From contig JALIZF010001874.1 in assembly GCA_029948255.1 (NCBI GenBank), positions 310,001 to 374,000 of the forward strand: a stretch of 64,000 bases of DNA, read 5' to 3'. Position numbers and translations under genes: made by a program. The first letter of the stretch is position 1, and each line of letters opens with the position of its first letter. Shown piece after piece: positions 1 to 13,400 of the stretch. This DNA comes from Telmatactis stephensoni (lineage: Eukaryota; Cnidaria; Anthozoa; Actiniaria; Isophelliidae). A model generated the notes under the pieces. That model made no database searches. It saw only the letters and a list, made by a program, of their open reading frames with translations, and was not told the DNA's origin.

Positions 1-298
1 GGAAAAGGCGCGTAAAAGACGACGTACTTTTGTACAAACGAAGTAATGAAATATATTAGTACAGCAACCCTGCGTTGGATTAGCGATAATTCTCTGCTTT
101 CTCGATTTGTCGTATTTTGGTTTTCCGGTCTGTAGTCCATGGGGAAGCTCATATAGCTTCATATGCTACTCCGTTCTAGATTGTCTACTCTCGCCGGGAT
201 CACTTGCTATCCTATCTAACGCTATAATCACACTAATCCATTCCATTTTTGAAATGGCCTCTTTTTTCTCCCTTTTCGCGAAAAGCGCCGTTGAGATA

Positions 299-620
299 GA
301 GCAGTTTCGTATGACTGTGAAAACGGCACTGTCACGTGACTGTGAAAACGGCCATGCCACGAATTCCGAACGTTTTTATTGGCATCACGGAACCGACGCG
401 CGGAGCGGTGCGGCACTCTACGAAAATTGCTCTTGCTGGACCCTACTGTTCATTGGCTAAATCAAAACAATAACACACGATATCTACCTCGGGTAACGTG
501 CACTAGAGTTCGAGATAGCAGTTTTCATATGTCTATGAAAGCATCACGGAACCGGTATGGCCACAGCACAGCGCGGTCCGTTTCACACTCATAACACAAC
601 TGCTCTAGCTGGATTTTACT
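299..620. repeat. Rearranged copy of inverted-repeat element family R1
   Basis: Contains GCAGTTTCGTATGACTGTG and CGTGACTGTGAAAAC motifs, as in the better copies at 2665, 35405 and 40882. It is duplicated internally: the stretch around 479-505 recurs at 654-680. Confidence 0.55.
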
Positions 621-665
621 GTTTACTACATGGTTATATCAAAGCAGATAACACAAGATATCTAC

Positions 666-2977
666 CTCGGGTAGCGTGCCATTAACAGGTCCATTGTATG
701 GAGGCATGCGGGATTTCTCCAGCTGGAATAATCGAAATCATAAAATTATTCACGTGGTATCATATATCATTTGAACAAATAAGAAAAATGTTATAAACGC
801 GTTGGGCAACGGTAAAACAACATTGCTCAAGGGTAGGGGAACTAGGGGACTGAGATATAAAATTGTGAACATCTCGAGATTGTCAACCCTTTTGTAATGA
901 GTTGTAGGCCTTGTACTTACTGCTTGTCTTATTGCCGATTCTGGCATGGATTTCGAGAAGCCTAGACCACTCCATGTATCTGTGGGCACTCGAACTTCAG
1001 AAAATTGAACCTTCTTTTGCATTGCTACGGAAAAACGTCGGGTTTGAGGATTAAAGGAGTACTAAACATGATGATTATGATACTGATGACAACGTTCTGG
1101 TCTCCACTCCACCCAAGGCTGCCTTATCATCAACCCTCTGCTTTCGGTGATTTTCCATTTTTTAGGACTTTGACAAACCTAACCACCCATTGAACCATCA
1201 ATATCAAATAGGTTTACCTTTGGAAGCAAGCTCCTTCTTCCTTTCATATTCGTCAATCTACAAAAGAAATTACAATAAATACAAGAATGCATGAAGACAC
1301 TAATAGTGGCGAAGCCAGACATTTTTCTGAGATACGCACATTTCTCATTGAATACCTCCCACAGCTATTGACGACAGCTATGACATGTCACAACTTCCTG
1401 TTCTGCTTTGTACTGTACTGGAGTTCTGCTCTGTGCTGAAGTTCTGCTCTGTTTTTGATCTATTCTGTTTTGATGTATTCTGCTCTTCGTGCTCTGCAGC
1501 TCAGTTCTGCTTTGTAGTTTACATTTTATATTTCTAACGGCAGAGGTACGTACGTGCGTATTTGCGTAACTACGCTGCTGACTAATACGTGCGTATTTGC
1601 GTAACTACGCTACTGACTAATACGTGCGTATTTGCGTAACTACGCTACTGACTAATACGTGCGTATTTGCGTAACTACGCCACTGACTAATACGTGTGGA
1701 TAACTAGGGGCAACAGTTGTCTATAATAACAAGGGTCACGTGTGAAGACGAAATAAATGGGCTACAGTGTAAAACTTACCGGAGGTACGTTACTGTGATG
1801 GTTGAGAAGAAGTTTGTTAAGTCTGAAAGATATCGAAATACAATTTTAAATTAAATTAAAACCATGTTTGCAACAACAATGATCTTATAATTATGGTTGT
1901 AATGATGAAATTGATGGTGATGACCATTAGAGATGACAATGATGATGACTAATGAAGCAGTGATAACGACGGCAACAACAATTGGTAATGACGATTATTA
2001 TTGGGGATCCAGGATTATTCTTCAGGTGTTGGGGAGGGGGGGGGGGAGTGTTACAGAAACCGGAAACTGTCCACAGATATTTTGGAAAAGTATCAAGAAG
2101 AAGAGTGCTCAAAGTCGTCTCAGGAGAGGGTGCGCACCCCCCCTGCACCCCTCCCCTAAATTCGACCCTCATGATGATGATACAGAGAATAGTTATTCGA
2201 ATCAATGATGGTTCGATGATAGAACAAAACGGCCCACAAATGTTTCACGTTTACTCACAATGAAGATCGCAGGGACGAAGTTAGACTATTGGGGTCATCA
2301 TCATTGCTAGAAGTGCTGCAAAGATAATAAATATCAAATCGATATCACGCCAGCTAAAGACTGGTTTTCACTGCAACGCAAGCATAATCTCAAGGACAAG
2401 GATAAAAAAATTCCTTTTTGTTGTGCTAGCGCTAATGTTTGTGTTCATGTTACGTAAATGAAAACGGAGCATTAAGCTTACGTTTGCGCTTTTGAAAACC
2501 AGGTTTAATTTTAAAGAGTTCCACGTGAGAACATTATTAGATCACTATCAAAATTTCGTAGTTAATAAAAGAGCTACGCGCGAAGTGACGTTTTCCAAGG
2601 TAGTTCATACTTGAGCACATCATTTCCCTTTATTGTGCATTTCAGTCATTTATAAACATTAGGGCGGTTTTCGTATGAGTGGGAAACTTACCGCGCCGTA
2701 CCGTGACCGTGTCAGTGCCGTGATGTCTATAAAAACATTCGAAATTCCTGCCGTAACGTCAACCGTGCCGTGACTGTCTTTTTTGTCAAGTCGTATGAAA
2801 ACTGCTCTATCTTCAAACACTCATTTTCGGGATTGTATCTTTCAATTCCTTTTTAATTACTCTGGAGATTGCATTGTTCAAGATAGTGCAATTCTATAAT
2901 ACATGGTACTTACTGAAGAGATACGTTCTTGGTGCCAGAAAGTATTTCAACCGTTTGATGATCAGGGAGACCAGAAC
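666..2977 (-). CDS. BICC1: BICC1 exons 19-23: conserved region before the SAM domain
   Basis: Exon 19 (2914-2977) carries QTVEILSGTKN, matching a short conserved BICC1 block. Exon 21 (1218-1257) carries DEYERKKELASK and exon 22 (921-1024) carries EVRVPTDTWSGLGFSKSMP, the strongest family match outside the KH domains. Between them, a 13-nt exon (1780-1792) is needed to keep phase. Exon 23 (666-722, 19 codons) has an acceptor and an open frame, but its donor lies inside a sequence also present near 479-505, so its end is uncertain. The SAM exons were not found in bases 1-665. Confidence 0.85.
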
Positions 2978-5900
2978 CTGTGACAATCCAATACATCATA
3001 TTTAATAACCTTTACATAACCATAATAAATGTTTGCAGTTTATATAGAGGTTTCTTTTGTAAGAAATGTGCGAGTGGACTTTGATAATTGAGAGTATTGT
3101 CCCGTTTATAGGGATACAGACTCCATTCCTCCGATAGGAAGGTCGACCCTATTTGAAGACGATCGACTGAAGAGGCCGGCTAGGCGAAAATATTTTGAAA
3201 ATAAAGAGTGCGTAGTGGAATAGTGGAGATTAATCAATACAAGGAATGACAATATTGTGCCATAGACTCTGTTAAACTAATATCTAAATAACTGTACTGT
3301 ATCATATCAAATACATAGACACCTTTCTATGACGGTCAACTGTGTCATCCAACATTGTAGCTTACGTAGCTGTAGTGAGGGCAAAGGGAAAGGGATTAGG
3401 GCGTGCATGAGGGAATAAAGCCGTGGTGCAGCGTACTCCCCTCTAACCAGCCCTCAACACCAGCTACGCATGCTAACATTGTGCGCTTTGAGACCCGAAC
3501 GCACGATCTAACTCTGCAACATTACGCGCAACGCAGTTGCACCGTATTTCCACCCCTGCAATATTGCGCGCAACATCAGTTGCACCGTATTTCCACCCCT
3601 GCAATATTGTGCACAATGTTGTATAGAAAAAAGATTTAGAAGTATAACTTGATTTTAAACACGCAACTGTCGTCCGCAAGTCTTGCGGGGGCGGATAAAC
3701 GATGCAACTCTGTGTTGCGCGCAACGTTGCAGAAAAAGTGACAGAAAAAGTTATATGAATCGTGTGTCCGGACCTTTAGAAAGGACTTCGCCGTACATGT
3801 AAATGCTAACAATACTTCATTTAAGAACGTCATGCAATAGCGCATGCGTCAGCAAACATGTTACGTTCTATAAATTGAGATTTTGCTTAGAGTCACACTG
3901 TTACCTACATGTTGCATTGCTGAAAGTGTTTGTTACCTACAGTTTTTACAAGTACGTGTCAGTTAATAGTGTGTGTCCTGCTGTCGTCGCGGTTTGGTCC
4001 CGTCATCTTAAACATATCATACATGCAGTTAGAGTTTAAGGTGAAAGTAAGAGAATATTATGTTTCTTGTATGTACATGCACGTTCAATTTCAATGTAAA
4101 ATGTTATATTGACACATCCTCCCGCATTTATCAAATGTTACGTAGAGCACTATGCTCCTCAGTATATGTAAAGTCGAAATGCCTGTCATCATCGTCAGCA
4201 TCATCAATACTATCATCATCATCATCGTCGTCGTCATCGCCTTCGCCGTCGTCATCGCCAACGATACCATCATCATTACGATCATCACCAGCATCATTCA
4301 TGACCACCATAGTCGTCAATACTACCATCATATATAATCACGAATTATATTTTAATCCTGTCAAATACATTTTATCGATCCCTATTGTAATTTCTGAGCC
4401 ATGCAACATCGAGATCGAGAATTAAACAAGAAGCATTCCATGACGTCTGAAGTGGTTAGGTCTGTTCTGTTTCAACAGTGTTACGTCAACATCGAACAAA
4501 TATAAATGCAAAGGGACTCACTGCTCGATCCGGATGAAGTGCGCGAAAACTGCAAAAAGAAAAGAACTGTTGTTAACAAGGCTATATAGAAAATTAAGCC
4601 GGAGCCTTCTGTTTGGCAGGCATATCTGATGTCAGACAGTTTTGTGTAAGTGGAATAAATGAAAGCTTCTAACTACAATGGGCAAATGGTATATGTTTGT
4701 TGAAAGTTTGTTTAAAGATCTATAGCAATATAATAAATAACTAAAGAAAAAATGCCTATAACAAACGGTTTCTTACCACTGCAGTTCTTCCTTCACCGTC
4801 ATTTTGAAGAGTCAAGAGGCCTGAAATGATATAATAAACATTGCAGTCCATAAATGTCTGATATCTTTCACCACTGGAAGTACTTTATATCGTTTGCAGC
4901 ACATGTTATTAAACAACTTGAGAAAGCACGCAACGCGATTGATATTATAGCACAATTAATCAGGCAACCACGCGATGAAACATGCACGATTTCGTGTTTT
5001 TCCGTGAGAAAAATTAAAATTTTTGATTATTTTTTTATTAACAATGAACACGTCATCAATGACACAGACGATAAAATATCTTCGGCTTGTCTATCCAACA
5101 TGGTCGCTGCAGTAATTAACATGCTTCACCTAAACGGGAAACGGAAAACGGTAGAGAGGATCACGTAATCTGCTTTTATTGCGTCTGGCGTTGCCGTTTC
5201 AACGCGAAGGCGTGTCATCATATTTGTCGTAAAAACGAAAAGTCATACGCGCAACGCCAGGCGCGAAAACTGAAAAGCCGCAGGCCGAGTGATCCACGTT
5301 GCCGTTTGCCGTTTACCGTGTAAGTGAAGCTTAAGCTCTCTAATTTCTTTTGAGAGACGGTGGTCAGTTTAACCATTCACAAAAACTTAGCTTTCTCTTA
5401 GGCAATACAGCTATAGGTATGACGTTACATTTAATTTACATGACGTCATCAACGTGGCCGTTACGTTTTTTTACTTGAGTTGTAAATGAACACAAAATGG
5501 GCACAAAATAAACTGTAATAAATATAATGTTGGTCACTGCATAAATAGCCACTGGAGTGAATAAATAAACGGGTTTTCATGTGTATATGCACCATGTTCG
5601 ATTTGATTGCGGTTTCAGTGGTTACACATACTTTAACTTGCATTTGGCATATGCCGTTAAGTTTACCACTGATACACAACTTACCATCATCTAATATCGG
5701 CGGACTTCCAGCTGTAGGACTTCGTGGACTCAAGCTCCCGCTTCCGGAACCACTTTGGTCCATCATCGGACTTCTTGCGGAGAGTCCTGGGGGACCTATA
5801 GGTGAAGGTGAATGGTGCCCAAGGGGACTAGACATGCGGTGTCCTATAGGACTTGGAGATTTATTCCTACCAGGTGCATTAGTAATCTCTGTGGATAAAG

Positions 5901-7352
5901 AGAATAGCGGCTTACATAATGTTTATATCGTTCAGTTCTTTGAAGCTCGAATGACGGGGATTTTTAGAGTTTTTAACGTTAATTTTTCTTTGGAGTTCGA
6001 AATAGCGCGCAGCTGCTGCATTTTAACACTCACCAGTAAGAGATTCAAGACTGGCAAAACTTCCCGAGGGGGAGATACTGGAAAAATCTCCATACCCAGA
6101 AGAAGAACTGACAACAGTCTGTAAGGAGCTTGGTGGTCCAAGTCCAGGGGGTGGTGGTGGGGGAGGACTTGATTGAGCGAACGTAAAGGGTGTGGTGGAA
6201 AGGTTCGATAAGTCATTTACAGGTGAGGTTACCAAGCGGACACCTTGAGAAGAGCTTGAAGTCCACGTTGTCGAGCCTTGAAAAATAGAACTGATGTTCC
6301 CGTTGCAGTGCACTGAATACGTAGGGGATGAATTCGGAGGAGATGAGTCATATCCTTCGCTGCTATAAAATGGTCTATCACTTGAAGGGGATGATATTAT
6401 GGAGGAGGGATAGCTTTGTGGTGACGCTCGATTCTGATTTCTGTCGAAGCCTAGGATTTCCATCCTTGCTGTGTATATATTGTTTGCATTCCTTTCGGCA
6501 CTTTTGATGATCACAGACTATACAGAAAAAAATACCTGATCAGTCTGAACATCCTATCAAGCTGCTAAAGCGTTCTCCTCCCCACTCAATCGCTTCGGCT
6601 TCGGCGCAGTTAGCTAATTAGGCTAAAGCCGCGATGATAGTTATAGCGAAGTTGCAGTAATTGAATCGTTATAGCTTAGCGCATATCATAGCAAGCAAGA
6701 AATATATTTTTCCGAGGGCTTACGTTCATTATCCTCCGAATATCATAAGCAAGAAATAGTGTTTTTGAGAGCTTTGGGTAGCACCGCGAAAAAGACACGA
6801 CGCTACGCCTCTACTGCAGTAAACAAATAAATAGACCCCCCCTCGATGAGCGTTACGCGCTCTTGGGGTTAATGTTATGTCAAAATATGTTTAAATAAAG
6901 AATAAATTAATATAAATAAATAAATAGATAGATAGAAATCTCGTCTAAAATGATCGCGAACTAACATCATCAACCATCATTTACTTTGAACATGAGATCT
7001 AATCGTATAGTCGTTTCCGTGCGTGAATGTTCAGCTTTATCAACAACTTTTGCATCTTGTGTAATCGCACGCATGAAAGAGAGTGGAAAGAGTGGGTGAT
7101 ATTTGATGACAGTCAATGACAGAACAATTAATTAATTATTTCTTTTTTCTCTCCTCTCTCCCACTATCTCTATATTTCTTCTTCTAAAGATTGTGATATT
7201 CGATGAAAGTCAGTGATAGAACTATTGAAAAATTCTTTACCTTGCTTGGTTGTTTTGGTTTTGGTTTAACACTAACAAACACGTTGTAGTCCTCCATAAT
7301 TTTGTTAAGACGAGCTAGAAATAAACACACACAAAAAAGAAAAATATAAGAG

Positions 7353-7431
<79 letters not shown>

Positions 7432-10400
7432 AGAGCGAGCTAGAGAGCTAGAGAGACAAAACAAAAAATTCCATACGAGTACTTTTGCAATATTCTAAAC
7501 TTTTTTCCATTATCATTACCAGAGTCAATGTCGCCATCTTCTTCTCGTAAATCAAACATAAGTACAAGGGGAAGACAATCCTAAAAGCAAACAAAATAAA
7601 TAGAAAAAATATTGCTTATATGGAAACGAAACTCATATTCAGCATATTAGCGTTTGCAAGACCGAAAGGCACTGTAGGTCTATAGGTATATATTTTTGTT
7701 TTGTTTTTTATTTTGTTTTTGTTTTGTTTGTTTTGTTTGCAAGCATTGCACCGTGTAACATGGTCATTTATACTGAAACTTTCCCCCGGGCAACAGAAAC
7801 TTGAACAAGTTTCAGGACGAAATTTCAGCGTGTAACACCCCTTATGAAATTCGTCTCGCACTGGCGACCGACACAAGTTTCAGATAAAAGTTTCAGCGTG
7901 TAACAGCGCCTTGCATGAGTTCTTGAAAGCCCCGGCGATTAGCGCTAATACAGGATTAACTCTTTAAGAAATCCTGGATTAGCACTAATCGGGCTTTCTA
8001 GGAAGTGGTCCCTGGTCGCTATGGAAAATTACGGCACTCCAATAATACGACCACTGGTGTCCGTATAAAAGAGGTCCAAATGAACTTACTAAGAGCAGAG
8101 CTCGGGCGTATATTACAGCATCAACAGAACCACTTAGAAATACGATGCCTCTACGAAGAGAACTGTTTTGGTCAGGAAAGCTAACGCTGCGAAAAAAGAA
8201 ATCATAGAGAAATTGATTAGAAAATGTTAGACCCTATGAATAAATGGGCATAATTACCATAATAGGTAAAAATGTATGATTTGACAAAACGTTAATTACT
8301 GATTTCTATGAGGTGTGTAACTTTGAGAAAAAAATCAGTTAATGCTTTTCAAGTTAGGGGATCGGAATTTTTAAGTGCTAAAATATGCCAAAACAAGCTC
8401 AAAGGCCTGGACAAACGATACAAGTTTTACTGCAATATTGCGGTTTCACCTTGTGTTCGACTCCTGCAGTGTTGCGCGCAACATTACCGAAAAAGTTGCA
8501 GAAGCAAAACTCGATCCTAAACCTGCAACTGAGTAGGCGCAACTGTTGCCGAGGTGGACACATTGTGCCTCTCTGTGCGCAATGTCGCAGAAAAAGTCAA
8601 AGAAACGCATCGTGTGTGTCCGGGCTTTTGCTTCTCGAGTGCTCTACGTTTCCCAGATGAGTGTTTCAGCAAAATAAAATGTATAATTACTTTTATAGTA
8701 AATGTGCAGGTCAAAAATAACTGAAACACTGAAAATTGTCTGACAGGCATATCTTTCTAACACAATATGCAGTTTTTCAAACCTCAATGAAAACGGTTGT
8801 ATAGGTACATTATACAGTAGAATATAATCCCACGAAATTAGTTTTGCCGCCTTGAATAAGTTGTCTCACTCATATATTTTAACCGCTCGACTTTCTCTCT
8901 AACCTCCCGATTTCTTGAACCACTTTTCGTTTCCCTTGCAGGTTCGAGAAATCGGAATTCCTACTGTAATTCAAAAATTCATTGCAATGAACTTACTGAG
9001 CTCCAGTTTGATTTGTTATGTGTTTGATATTACTGCCGTTTCTACCAATAATAAACAAGTGATGCTGAGGCGCAACGTCGATTTGCATATTCACTGGGAC
9101 TTGGGTCTACAGAGTAAACGATATGAAAAGCCAATCAAAATTTACGTAAGAAAAGCATTAAGTCACAATTTTGACCAATCAATTACTTCGTACCATTTTT
9201 CGCGCCCTTTTATACCAAATGCGCGCGCGTGTTCCAGTTGCAAATGCTCCATAACCTTTTCGCTTTGCAACAAGAGATTTTCGCTCTTCAGCAAGAGATT
9301 TTCGCTCTTCAACAAGTCAAAAACTCTCACAACAATTACAAAAAACAAATGGAAAAGGTAAGGAAGCAGGAATAACAACAAAAGCTGTCTGTTTTACTTT
9401 TACTAACAAAATTGTTTATAGCCAATAAATGTAAAAATTGTGTACACTGCCGACCTGACTGTACATGTAGTTCATATAAAAACTTAAAAACTTACCGCTA
9501 TGCTTCCAGTGAAATATTCTACTAGTCTGGAAATAGCTTCCTAAAATAACGGAAACAAAAGTTATGTGTCAAAAGATTGATGTTTCTATCCCTTTACTGC
9601 ATGAAAGAATATGAGAAGGTAAATCAATTTTCTGTTTTACAAGTTTAAAGTAACCAGATGAATTAGAAGCGCGAATTTGTTTTGACAGAGCTAAAGGTTA
9701 AAATAGCAAGTGAGCTTTATACTCAGTCATGAAATGCTAAAAGACAAATGTTTCTAGTATTTACTGTAACAATTCAAAAAAGATAAAATTGGGTGGTCAA
9801 TGTCTGCAATGTCACATGCAATATGTTGCATTCATTACATGCCACACAGAGTTGCACTGCCTGTCTAGATATGCACAAAATTGCATGCAAAAGGTCATTA
9901 AAAAAAGACAAATGTTTCTTAGTATTTACACTAACAATTCAAAAAAGATGAAATTGGGTGGCCAAGATCTGCAATGTTGCATGTATGTTGCATTGGTTAC
10001 ATGCTACAGTTGCACTGCCAGATGTGCACAACATTGTGTGCAACAGGTGGGTAGAATCAAGTACTACCTAGCTGTTAGATTTTGTGCAATGTTCAATGCA
10101 ACTGCTTCAAAGGTTGACAAACAATGTAAATGTTTTTGTGTGCAACATTGCAAGAACAGGTGCTGCATGTGTGATTGGGTCTTCAGCATTACATTACCTT
10201 AATCCCAGATATGCACTGTTGACTACCTCTCACTATGACTGTCTGAGTAGTTCCTCTAGGTCTCTGCAATAAAGAACATTTTCATTCATCAGGGATGGAT
10301 TTAGGTGGGGACAGAGCGGCCAATCCCCCTTAATTTTGAGAAGTTTTTATTAAAGTTCTGACTTGTCAATAAAACCATAACTGTTTTGTTATTGCCCCCT

Positions 10401-13400
10401 TCTTTCTGAATTTCCTGGATTCCTTGTTCATGCCAATCAGTTTTAACTGGTCCCTTTTACCACAAAAATATTTATAATAATTTGCAAAGAAATCAAGCTC
10501 TTCAAGCTGTCAATAGAGGAGAGGATAGTAAAATAATAACATTGTTATTAACCTCACTGCTTATAGGAACTTTCATTTATGCCCCATTTTAACAAAAATC
10601 TCTAATTTTTGCGAAGGTAACTATCAAACTTCTCCATGATCAGGCCACTCTAGGGACATACATATATTAATTGGCCTTTGCAGAGAAGTGACCATCCATA
10701 CAGAGGTTTTATTGTAGAGTAAATGTGCAAATCAGATCCATGGCTGGGGCAGATAATGGTAGATTGTTGAGGAGAGGTGGCCATTGTAGAGAGAGAATTT
10801 GGCTATTAGCAGAGGTTCAACGGTCAAATGAAGTTAACATTAAATCATATAATATTACTCACATGTTTAAATGTAATGTTCACATTGGTTGTTTGTGCAA
10901 TGTGTTGAATAATGGATGAATTACTGTCTACTGGTCCTCTTGTTGTCAGAGGAAGTTCAAACATTAGAACTAAAGGCAACATATCCTAGAAAATAAAAAA
11001 AATGTATATTATTTAGATCTTTGCTGCAGCTTGCAGTCAAGACTCTTATCTATTATTCATTTAAGTACACCATTCATTTTTTATTTACTCATTCATTCAT
11101 TTGTTTAGTCACTTGAATTATTCAGCTGGTCAGCAAAGACAATAACTCATTCAGTCAGTCAAGTCATCCATCCATTCACTCATTCACACCCACACATTAA
11201 TATGATTCATCCATCCCTTCATCCTGCCCTCTCATTGATTTGACAGGTCCATTCATTAAATCAGTCTCTTGCCAACTTGGATTAATTCTTACCCTGATTT
11301 GTTTTCTTGCAGCTTCAACTCCAAGTGGTTGCCCAGCAATAGAAACCTGTAAGTTATACAATCAAATAGTTGACATTTCTGATAACATAATGATAATAAT
11401 TATTTAAGAAAACCCAGGAAATACTAAGAATTATTGGTTGTCAGATGGGTACACTCCGTTTTACATAGGCTGGGAAGGTAGGGAATGGAATTCCCTTCCT
11501 CCCTCTCCCCTCCCTTCCCACATAGCCTGTGCACTGACTACATGTATAACTTACCTGATTACTCTTTTCAGTGGTTGGACCTCTGTTTGAGTCAGGGAAG
11601 TGAATATGGCACCCTGTGTCTTGCATAACTGTTAAAAATAGTTATATATACATTTTAGACACCTTTTGAAAACTTGATTTTGTTCAATTGTTTAAAATAC
11701 AAAGCATAAATTATTTAATTTTCCAAATCCCATACCAATTCCATACTATATATGTACCAGATTAGACCACACCAATCCCGTCATTAGTGGTGTTAGCCTC
11801 ATTAGCCATGTCCCAAATTCACTCAATTAATAAACAGTTGCTGCATCTCAAAGCAACAAGCTGTTACCATTACAGAAATGATCATTTATCAAAATATTGC
11901 CTTTAGTTAGTATAAATTTTAAAATTATTTATTATTACCTTTTTTGATGTTGTATCCGCCTTTCCCAATAATATGGGAATGATCAGTGTGTGATACATCC
12001 ATCTTTAGTGTAACCCTGTTAGACTAGCAAAAAATTCAAATGCAATGATTAATGTATAGTAATGCATATACCTCGAGGTATCTGTTTAATAGGTGTACCG
12101 GTACGTCTGCTTAATAGAGGTACCATGTACTGTACATGCCCTTCTGCTGTAAGTGAGTACTATATATACTGCATAAATCACCTCATAACTGATATTTAGA
12201 CTTACTTTTGTATCTAACACAGCCATTACTCTGTCCTTTGCCATCTTCACTGATTCAGGCAAACCACAAATCTTTATATGTGGATCTAAACCAAAAAAAA
12301 ATCATAATCAAAGCATTTTTGATCAATCTGCAACTGGTAAAAATTAGTTTCCCTCCAACAAGTTTCCCTGAGTCACCCATTACTTCTTGTATTGAATGTG
12401 TGGATTTTAGATAGTTATATGTGGGTTTTCCCTGCCTATCAGGGTTTTTCCATTCTTGAATTTGTAGTGCTGACTTCATGCTGACTGATTTTGTATGTTG
12501 AGAGTTAGGGTTAGAGTGAAATGGACCGTGCCAGTGCTATGTTATCTAAAAAAACATTTGAGTACTCTAATGTGTCATAACTGTGCTGTGATCATCCAGT
12601 GCCATTCTCACAGTCACAAAATCCACTCTTACTATTACACATGTACATTTTCTTTCTTTCTTTCTTCACACAAATATTTAATCTAAATCTTTGGCTGTCT
12701 GTATCAAAAAAATTCAGTTGAATTCAGTTAAAATGAAAATGACCAAAAAGACTTTTAAGTTATTTTTACAACTTTTCTCAAATTACCTTCAAATTGCATC
12801 TAAAAACTGTATATGTAATGGTAGCATAACATTATTTCACAAAGCCACAGATTCCAAACAAAATGAATGGTATCAATGCTAGAATGAACATCTTAAATAT
12901 GATTGTACTCTATACACTCTGTGAACGAGCATAATTAAGCATTTACTGGCTTAACTTCATTATCACAATAACAACAGACACAATTGCAGTACTGGGTGGG
13001 CATCTCGTTTTATTCATGCTACAAGTCTGATGGAGAACGGCACAAGATTGAGATATTGGTACATATATAATGATAAACAAACTGGAATATATTGTTGTCT
13101 GAATGAATCTGAAAAAGACAGAAGTAAATTAAAATAAACAATGGATAGTACCGACGTACTAGAAGAGAGAGATGCCTTCGAGTAGCAAATTCCTTTCTCA
13201 TTGCTTAAATACTCTGAACACAATATACCCTTGGGATATGATTATCACAAAACTGCTATGTCTTAAACACAACAAATACTTGGCCTGTGGCATTGTGCCT
13301 GGCTTAAATTGTGTACATTTTGTAACGCTATTAAATACATTTACTATGATCATCTTTACCACTGAACCATATTAACACCATTTACTGTTACATGTTATTC

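Noticed and set aside
169..222. Possible next BICC1 exon (LDRIASDPGESRQSRTE)
   Set aside because: It needs an incoming phase of 1, while exon 23 as read ends in phase 0; family similarity is too weak to decide.
1551..1700. Regularly spaced repeat considered as a CRISPR array
   Set aside because: The 35-bp units are contiguous without unique spacers and the DNA is eukaryotic.
5579..6124. 181-codon plus-strand open frame
   Set aside because: Antisense to BICC1 exons 15 and 16; low-complexity coding on the other strand keeps it open.
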